Assembly (NCBI GenBank): GCA_903933805.1
Contig: CAIZLM010000289.1
Span: forward strand, 1 to 39,003
Direction: 5' to 3'
DNA from: an uncultured Bacteroidota bacterium
GTDB taxonomy: Bacteria > Bacteroidota > Bacteroidia > Chitinophagales > Saprospiraceae
Length of the DNA stretch: 39,003 nucleotides
The notes beneath the pieces were generated by a model that ran no database searches, was not told the origin of the DNA, and worked only from the letters and a program-made list of their open reading frames with translations. The number at the start of each line of letters is the position of its first letter. The first letter of the stretch is position 1. The position numbers were made by a program, and so were the translations under genes. Shown here one piece after another: positions 33,772 through 39,003 of the stretch.

Positions 33772-35823
33772 TTACTTCACCAATTTACGGGTAAAAAACC
33801 GATTGCCCTCTTGTACCGTCACAAAATACAAACCATCTTTCAAGCCTGACGTTTCCAGTGTGTACGAAACGACAGCATTTGAAACGGTCCACTGTTTTAC
33901 AATTTGGCCAACTGTATTCGTGAGTGTGATCATTCGGTCCTCCACCATGGTATTTCCAAACGCTAACACCGTTGAACCAAGTTGGGTAGGATTGCCTAAA
34001 AGACTGAAGACTTGTGAATCTTCAACTGGCGCAAAGGTAGCGGTTACACAATCCGTGTTGTTTGAGCAAGTACCGAAACAAGTAGCAATGGTCGTATTAG
34101 ATTGTACCGCTGGCAAAAATCGGTCGTTGTAATTGTTGGCATCGCCACAAGGTAGCCCGGCAAGATTTTCTTTGCAACTGTAATCGGGGCATGGACCGTT
34201 GGCAAAGGTGTAATGAGAAGAGAATCCTTTTTTTCGGGGTACTACCACTTCATAAACGCCATCAGCGTTGTTGTCCTGCATTTTGTAGTTACCGCCTGGC
34301 ACATCAAAGTTGCCACCGCCAGCAAGCCAAACGCCCTCCGGATTGGGTACATTGCCGTTCATACCAAGTTTGAAGGTCAATTTCACCTCCTCACCACAGG
34401 CATAACAACTGTTGAAACAGAACGTTGGCAGTGCAGCATCAGCACTCACCAACAAAAGTCGGTTGACAAACTGCCCCGAAGGATCCCGTTTGGTGCACTC
34501 TTCAGTCCCGATAAACATTTCCTGGGCAGCCCAATTGTCTAGGGTAATTTTGTATTCGTAGGACCCATTGGGTACCACGATACTGCCCTCCCAAATACCA
34601 TCAAAGTTGGCATCGCTGAGTGGATTGGCATCGCCTGACCAGTTGTTGAAGGAACCACTGACGTACACTTTGTCAAAATTCGGAGCGTAATTGTTCATGT
34701 CAACTTTAAAATCAACCGTCCTAATTTGTGGTGCACCACTACTTTTTACCACAATGTTGTCGAAATACGACGTAACGTCTGTTCCGGTGCCGGAATTTCC
34801 GAAATCGTAAAACAAAACAATGCGCGTATAGGCCCCGGAGGCAGCTTCAAATGGCGGTTCCAGTGATGGCAAACTGGAATCAAAACACAACTCTTCCCAT
34901 TCGCCAGTCTTGGTATTGGACAGCTTCTGGATCCAGTTTGGTTTACCTGACAGTGAGCCTTCCAGTTTCAAGGCTAAGTTACCGATGTGGTCCATGTGTA
35001 CTTGAACACAAACCTGACCACCGCTGCCGAAATCGACAGGGGCTGTTGGGTTTGGATTTGAAAATGCGCCGGCCCATACTTCTGACACGCCTGGCTTGAC
35101 ATACTGAACCACCTTCGCGCTGGTGTTGGCGCCTGTTGGGTTGGGGTTGTTAATAATTTGAGTCAGCGTACCATCCTGCGCACTGCCAAAATATTGAAAG
35201 TCTGTTCCCGTGGCGGGTGTTTCAAAATCCAGAATGGATGTGGTTACTGAACTGTTTGGCTGTGTCGTAATATCGTCAAAGTAGTACGTTTTTTCTGTTC
35301 CAGTTCCAGCGGTGCCAAAATCAAAAAACAGCGTAACGCGTGCATAAATATGACCGACAGCGGTAGTGAAAGGTGCTTCAATGGATGGAATACTGGCATC
35401 AAATGTCAATTCTTCCCATTCATTTACCTTGGTATTGGCGACCGTGGTTACCCAGTTGTCGCCGCCATTGATGGCGCCTTCCAGTTTTAATGTCACTGAA
35501 CCGATGTGATCCATGTGTACTTTAATCGAAACTTTTCCGTTTCCGGCCATGTCAACAACAGCCGTGGGATTGGGATTTGAAAAACAGCCTGCCCATACTT
35601 CAGCGACGGCTGGTTTGATGTACTTGCCCACTTTACTACTGGTGTTGATACCAGTGGGGTTGGGATTGGCAATTACTTCATTGGTGGTACCATCCAAGCT
35701 ACTCCCAAAATATTGGAAAACAGTACTGGTGGCTGGAGATTCAAAGTCAAGTACTGTCGTTTGTGCAAAAGAGTGTACTACGGCAAATACCAAGAGGATG
35801 AAAGAGGATAACAGATGTTTCAT
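33772..35823 (-). CDS. T9SS-secreted multi-domain protein with duplicated putative carbohydrate-binding modules
   Basis: 683 residues from ATG 35823 (a TTG two codons upstream is rejected). The signal peptide is LVFAVVHSFA-Q. Two ~175-residue modules are near duplicates: each begins LDFE(S/T)PAT..FQYFGS..DG, contains VWAG.FSNPNPTA and HMDHIG, and ends with a (Y)YFD(D/N)I strand, like jelly-roll binding modules. A CBM20/48-like segment follows (VYVSGSFNNWSGDANPLSD, GSYEYKITLDNW), then a Cys-rich related segment (VWLAGGGNFDVPGG, YTFANGPCPDYSC). The C-terminal ~80 residues (LKDGLYFVTVQEGNRFFTRKL) are a T9SS type A tail. It has no recognisable catalytic domain. Adjacent to the PUL and divergent from its probable regulator, it likely binds the same glucan at the surface. 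Confidence 0.85.
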   Translation of the reverse strand: MKHLLSSFILLVFAVVHSFAQTTVLDFESPATSTVFQYFGSSLDGTTNEVIANPNPTGINTSSKVGKYIKPAVAEVWAGCFSNPNPTAVVDMAGNGKVSIKVHMDHIGSVTLKLEGAINGGDNWVTTVANTKVNEWEELTFDASIPSIEAPFTTAVGHIYARVTLFFDFGTAGTGTEKTYYFDDITTQPNSSVTTSILDFETPATGTDFQYFGSAQDGTLTQIINNPNPTGANTSAKVVQYVKPGVSEVWAGAFSNPNPTAPVDFGSGGQVCVQVHMDHIGNLALKLEGSLSGKPNWIQKLSNTKTGEWEELCFDSSLPSLEPPFEAASGAYTRIVLFYDFGNSGTGTDVTSYFDNIVVKSSGAPQIRTVDFKVDMNNYAPNFDKVYVSGSFNNWSGDANPLSDANFDGIWEGSIVVPNGSYEYKITLDNWAAQEMFIGTEECTKRDPSGQFVNRLLLVSADAALPTFCFNSCYACGEEVKLTFKLGMNGNVPNPEGVWLAGGGNFDVPGGNYKMQDNNADGVYEVVVPRKKGFSSHYTFANGPCPDYSCKENLAGLPCGDANNYNDRFLPAVQSNTTIATCFGTCSNNTDCVTATFAPVEDSQVFSLLGNPTQLGSTVLAFGNTMVEDRMITLTNTVGQIVKQWTVSNAVVSYTLETSGLKDGLYFVTVQEGNRFFTRKLVK

Positions 35824-36042
35824 GTTCAATACAATTTTTATTTTTAAAATAAAATTTCAAAAATTACCTTTTTAGACGCTCAAAGGTGCTGTTAAAACGC
35901 GTTCCTTGTATATAATATCACCACAGTTCCACTACGGCAAACTATTTTTTCAGTACTTCAACACCACTCAAACTACTTTTTTACTACTCAAAAACACATT
36001 GTATATTCGCGTCGATATATTTCGCTTCATGATCATGTCCAA

Positions 36043-38967
36043 ATGAACAATCGAAAAAAAAAATCATACATTAGGTTATTTGTTGCGATGCTTGCTTGTT
36101 TTCACGTGGGTGAATTGGTGGCTCAAGGCATAAATCTAGGTATTCCACCTGTTTGGAATTATTCGAAAAAAAAGTACCAAGCGGGTACACAAAATTGGGA
36201 TGCTGCGCAAGACAGTCGAGGGGTGTTGTATTTTGCCAACAATGAGGGGCTCTTACAATATGATGGCAATACTTGGAAATGTTATCCGGTTGCCAATAAC
36301 ACGGTCGTTCGATCGGTGTCCATTGACCCTTTGGGCAGAATTTTTGTCGGAGCCCAAAGCGAACTGGGGTATTTTCTTCCAGATGAGCGAGGGGTGCTTC
36401 AATACCACTCTTTGTTGGGCTTGCTGCCGGTTGATAAACGCAATTTTGAAGATGTCTGGGATGTACAGTTTGAGGGTGGTGATGTTTTTTTTCGAACCAA
36501 TCGTGTCGTATTCCAGTATTCAGGTGTCGGCATGCAGGTACATGAGCCTGGCGGAGATTTGACTGCTATGTTTGCCACATCGCGCGGTTTGTTTTTGCAG
36601 CAAAATTTCTCCAATCTGTTGCGCTTTGAGGGAGGCGCTTTCAGAACGGCTTTGCAACTGCCTCAGTTGAAGAGTGCGCTCACGGGTTCTGTTGGCTGGC
36701 TGGGGGATTCTATTCTTTTTACGTCCCTCAAAAACGGTTTTTTTTACTTGTCGGGCAATACTTCTGGACTTTGGAAAACCCCACAAGATGTACTTTTTCA
36801 CGAAAAAAGAATTTATTCCGCCGCCCTTTTACCCAACCACCAATTGGCATTGGGTACTTCGCTGAATGGGGTAATCGTATTGGACCAATCACGTCGGATA
36901 GCCCACCATCTCACCCAAAAAAGTGGGCTTCAGAACAACAATATTTTGTGCACCTTCGCTGACGGCGCCGGAAATTTATGGCTTGGCCTCGACAGTGGTA
37001 TCGACTGTGTGGTGTTGGATGCTCCTTTCAGCAGTGTCATTCCGGATGGAGAATTACAGGGTACCGGCTACTCTGCTGCTGTTTTTAAGGGCCAGCTTTA
37101 TTTAGGGGTGTCCAACGGGGTTTATCAGGCGCCGTGGAAACCATTTTATGATTCAGATAACAATCCAATTTTTCACAAGCTGAAGGCGACGGACGGTCAA
37201 GTTTGGGATCTGCAAGTGTTGGATGATATCTTATTATTGGGCCATCATGAAGGGGCGTTTTCGATCAACGAAACGGGAAACCAACTGCTATCAGCAGAGC
37301 CTGGAGCTTGGACTTTTGTGCGATTAACCGACGGTTATCTCTTGGGCGGGACGTATAACGGACTGGTGTTGTACAAAAAATCAGGTGGAAAATGGGTTTT
37401 TGACCAAAAACTAAGTGGGCTCAACGAGTCATGTCGAATCATGGTAAAGGACCCCGATGGTTCGGTGTGGGTGGCACATCCTTACCGTGGACTTTATCGG
37501 ATAGAATGGTCACAGGCACAAAAAACCGGACTAAAGGCGACCTTTTACAATGCCCAGAATGGGCTCCCTTCGGATCTCAATAACTTGGTCTTTGAAATTG
37601 CTGGAAAGGTGGTGATCACAACGGAAAAAGGGGTGATGCGCTTCGACAGTAAACGATCAATATTCGTTCCGGATGCTGATTTTAACCGTCTTTTTGGTGA
37701 AATTGGCCGTATTCGCCACCTTCAGGAAGATAAGGCCGGGAATATTTGGTATGTGGCAGAAAAGGAGGTCGGGGTGCTTCAGGTTCATGATTTTGGCTTG
37801 TCCAAAGAAGTCCAGAAACGTGTTTATCCTGAACTTGCAGAAAAATTGGTCGGTGGGTTTGAGTTCATTTATCCAATTGACGAACAAAATATCTTATTCG
37901 GGGCTGAACAAGGATTCATGGTTTTCAACGCAGCCGCAACATCGCCAACGGACACGGTATTAAAGGTCGTTTTGAACAATGTAACAGCCAGCGGTACGCG
38001 TGATTCTATGTTGTTTGGTGGCTGGTTTGTACATGGAAGTGATTTGTCGATGCAACAAAACAAAGACGATATCCCCCAATTGGATGCGGGTATGAACAAC
38101 CTGCGGTGCTCGTTTTCAGCGACCGATTACAAATCGCCAGACTTTTTACAATATAGGGTAAAACTGGAGGGGTTAGACCGAGATTGGTCGGATTGGACCA
38201 GTGAAACTGTCCGGATTTTTACCAACCTGAGTCCCGGTCAATACTCGTTTCAAGTGCAAGCTCGTCGTAAAGACGGACTCGAAAGCAAGATAGCTTCTTT
38301 CTCGTTTGTTGTTTGTCCGCCATGGTATAAAAGTGTACTCGCTTTGATATTGTATGCGCTAGTTTTTGTCGGCTTTTTTGCCGGTTTTTTACTGCGACAA
38401 CAACAAAAATTTGAAAGTGAAAAAGAAAAACTTACCAAAGTTCACCAGCAAGCGGTAGCACAACAACAGCGAGAGGTGGAGCAATCAAAGGCGGCAGTAA
38501 CAGAAATTCAAAACGAAAAATTGGAAGCAGAAATTCGTTACAACAACCAAGAATTGGCCATGGCTACCATGCACCTGGTGCAAAAAGGTGAAATACTCCT
38601 TACGGTACAAGAAAACCTCAATAAAATATTCGAAAAGTCTGCTGACACAGCTGTAAAAAAAGAAATCCAACAATTGCTCAACTTACTCAATTTTGACACG
38701 CAATTGGACGAGGATTGGCAGCAGTTTGCTTTCCATTTTGATCAGGTGCACGTTGATTTTCTAAAAAGGCTCCGAGAACAATACACCCAATTGGGTATCA
38801 ACGATCAGAAATTATGCGCGTATCTGCGCATGAACCTGACCACCAAAGAAATTGCTCCGCTGATGAATATTTCCGTCCGGGGAGTCGAGGCAAGCAGGTA
38901 TCGCCTGCGAAAAAAGCTCGATCTCCCCAACGACGCCAATCTGACAGATTTTATGATGCGGATATAA
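36043..38967 (+). CDS. Transmembrane one-component regulator: periplasmic propeller, Y_Y_Y domain, LuxR-type HTH
   Basis: 974 residues. The signal peptide is LFVAMLACFHVGELVA-Q. Residues ~30-680 are beta-propeller repeats of the two-component-regulator type (ILCTFADGAGNLWLGLDSGI, VKDPDGSVWVAHPYRGLYRI, QEDKAGNIWYVAEKEVG). A Y_Y_Y domain follows (~690-763, YRVKLEGLDRDWSDWTSE, LSPGQYSFQVQAR). One membrane helix is near 764-785 (LALILYALVFVGFFAGFLL), then a coiled coil. The C-terminus (~924-974) is a LuxR/GerE-like HTH (MNLTTKEIAPLMNISVRGVEASRYRLRKKL). There is no histidine-kinase domain, so ligand sensing would be coupled directly to DNA binding. Divergent from the glucan locus, it is the natural candidate for its control. 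Confidence 0.9.
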   Translation: MNNRKKKSYIRLFVAMLACFHVGELVAQGINLGIPPVWNYSKKKYQAGTQNWDAAQDSRGVLYFANNEGLLQYDGNTWKCYPVANNTVVRSVSIDPLGRIFVGAQSELGYFLPDERGVLQYHSLLGLLPVDKRNFEDVWDVQFEGGDVFFRTNRVVFQYSGVGMQVHEPGGDLTAMFATSRGLFLQQNFSNLLRFEGGAFRTALQLPQLKSALTGSVGWLGDSILFTSLKNGFFYLSGNTSGLWKTPQDVLFHEKRIYSAALLPNHQLALGTSLNGVIVLDQSRRIAHHLTQKSGLQNNNILCTFADGAGNLWLGLDSGIDCVVLDAPFSSVIPDGELQGTGYSAAVFKGQLYLGVSNGVYQAPWKPFYDSDNNPIFHKLKATDGQVWDLQVLDDILLLGHHEGAFSINETGNQLLSAEPGAWTFVRLTDGYLLGGTYNGLVLYKKSGGKWVFDQKLSGLNESCRIMVKDPDGSVWVAHPYRGLYRIEWSQAQKTGLKATFYNAQNGLPSDLNNLVFEIAGKVVITTEKGVMRFDSKRSIFVPDADFNRLFGEIGRIRHLQEDKAGNIWYVAEKEVGVLQVHDFGLSKEVQKRVYPELAEKLVGGFEFIYPIDEQNILFGAEQGFMVFNAAATSPTDTVLKVVLNNVTASGTRDSMLFGGWFVHGSDLSMQQNKDDIPQLDAGMNNLRCSFSATDYKSPDFLQYRVKLEGLDRDWSDWTSETVRIFTNLSPGQYSFQVQARRKDGLESKIASFSFVVCPPWYKSVLALILYALVFVGFFAGFLLRQQQKFESEKEKLTKVHQQAVAQQQREVEQSKAAVTEIQNEKLEAEIRYNNQELAMATMHLVQKGEILLTVQENLNKIFEKSADTAVKKEIQQLLNLLNFDTQLDEDWQQFAFHFDQVHVDFLKRLREQYTQLGINDQKLCAYLRMNLTTKEIAPLMNISVRGVEASRYRLRKKLDLPNDANLTDFMMRI

Positions 38968-38975
38968 AAAAAGAA

Positions 38976-39003
38976 GTAACTGATTGGCGTGGTCGCGTCT
39001 GAG
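38976..39003. repeat. Palindromic interspersed repeat, copy 3 (cut by window end)
   Basis: The first 28 bp match the left end of copy 1: GTAACTG, then GGTCGCGTCTGAG identical to the copy 1 interior. It begins 8 bp after the regulator's stop codon and runs off the window. Confidence 0.75.

Noticed and set aside
36016-36023. TATATTTC as a -7 promoter box for the regulator gene
   Set aside because: Last base deviates from TAnnTTTG and the nearest TTG is only 14 bp upstream, too close for a -33 box.
10321-39003. Repeats as a CRISPR array or attachment-site pair
   Set aside because: Copies are kilobases apart, ~160 bp long and palindromic, with no regular spacing, cas genes or integrase.

Overview
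The window looks like a chromosomal segment of a gliding or T9SS-equipped member of Bacteroidota, most likely a marine or freshwater saprospirian relative (the lineage is inference). The evidence is two SusC/SusD pairs, several proteins ending in type IX secretion (T9SS) sorting domains (type B at the left edge, type A at least three times), Bacteroidota-type -7 promoter motifs (TAnnTTTG), and lipoproteins with short lipoboxes. No phage, plasmid, CRISPR or transposase genes are seen.

Layout. 1-1.9 kb: 3' end of a large T9SS type B surface protein. 2.0-6.6 kb: an orphan susC-susD pair with a strong terminator. 7.0-10.1 kb: agmatine deiminase and N-carbamoylputrescine amidase (agmatine to putrescine), a conserved-looking unknown gene in reverse, and a NadR-like nucleoside kinase. 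10.1-12.9 kb: a TPP riboswitch leading into a TonB-dependent receptor, so a predicted thiamin uptake gene; a 163-bp palindromic repeat sits in the leader between riboswitch and start codon. 13.0-16.2 kb: tRNA-Leu(UAA) and a 1014-residue exported coiled-coil protein. 16.5-20.0 kb: RlmI-like rRNA methyltransferase, a dienelactone-hydrolase-family lipoprotein, an MFS transporter. 20.1-22.8 kb: a two-gene cassette of a phospholipase-D-like protein and a staphylococcal-nuclease-like protein. 23.0-33.5 kb: a seven-gene, one-strand polysaccharide utilisation locus (PUL): susC, YHYH-domain T9SS protein, DUF1566 T9SS protein, susD, PKD lipoprotein, GH16, GH16. 33.8-35.8 kb: a T9SS-secreted protein with repeated putative carbohydrate-binding modules. 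36.0-39.0 kb: a divergent membrane-spanning propeller/Y_Y_Y/HTH regulator.

How the genes fit together. The PUL, the secreted module-repeat protein and the divergent regulator form one system: outer-membrane capture and import of a beta-1,3-glucan (laminarin-like) or related beta-glucan, with endo-cleavage by two GH16 enzymes and sensing by the one-protein regulator. Its susC and susD are separated by two T9SS cargo genes, which is unusual.

The least expected structure is a family of long imperfect palindromes with termini GTAACTGGTTAG / CTAACCAGTTAC. Two full copies (10321-10483 and 33518-33678) each lie just upstream of a TonB-dependent receptor start codon. A third copy is cut by the window end, and shorter or internally deleted relatives lie at 17664-17729 and 22876-22960. 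No mobilising gene is present, so they look like non-autonomous (MITE-like) or REP-like elements.
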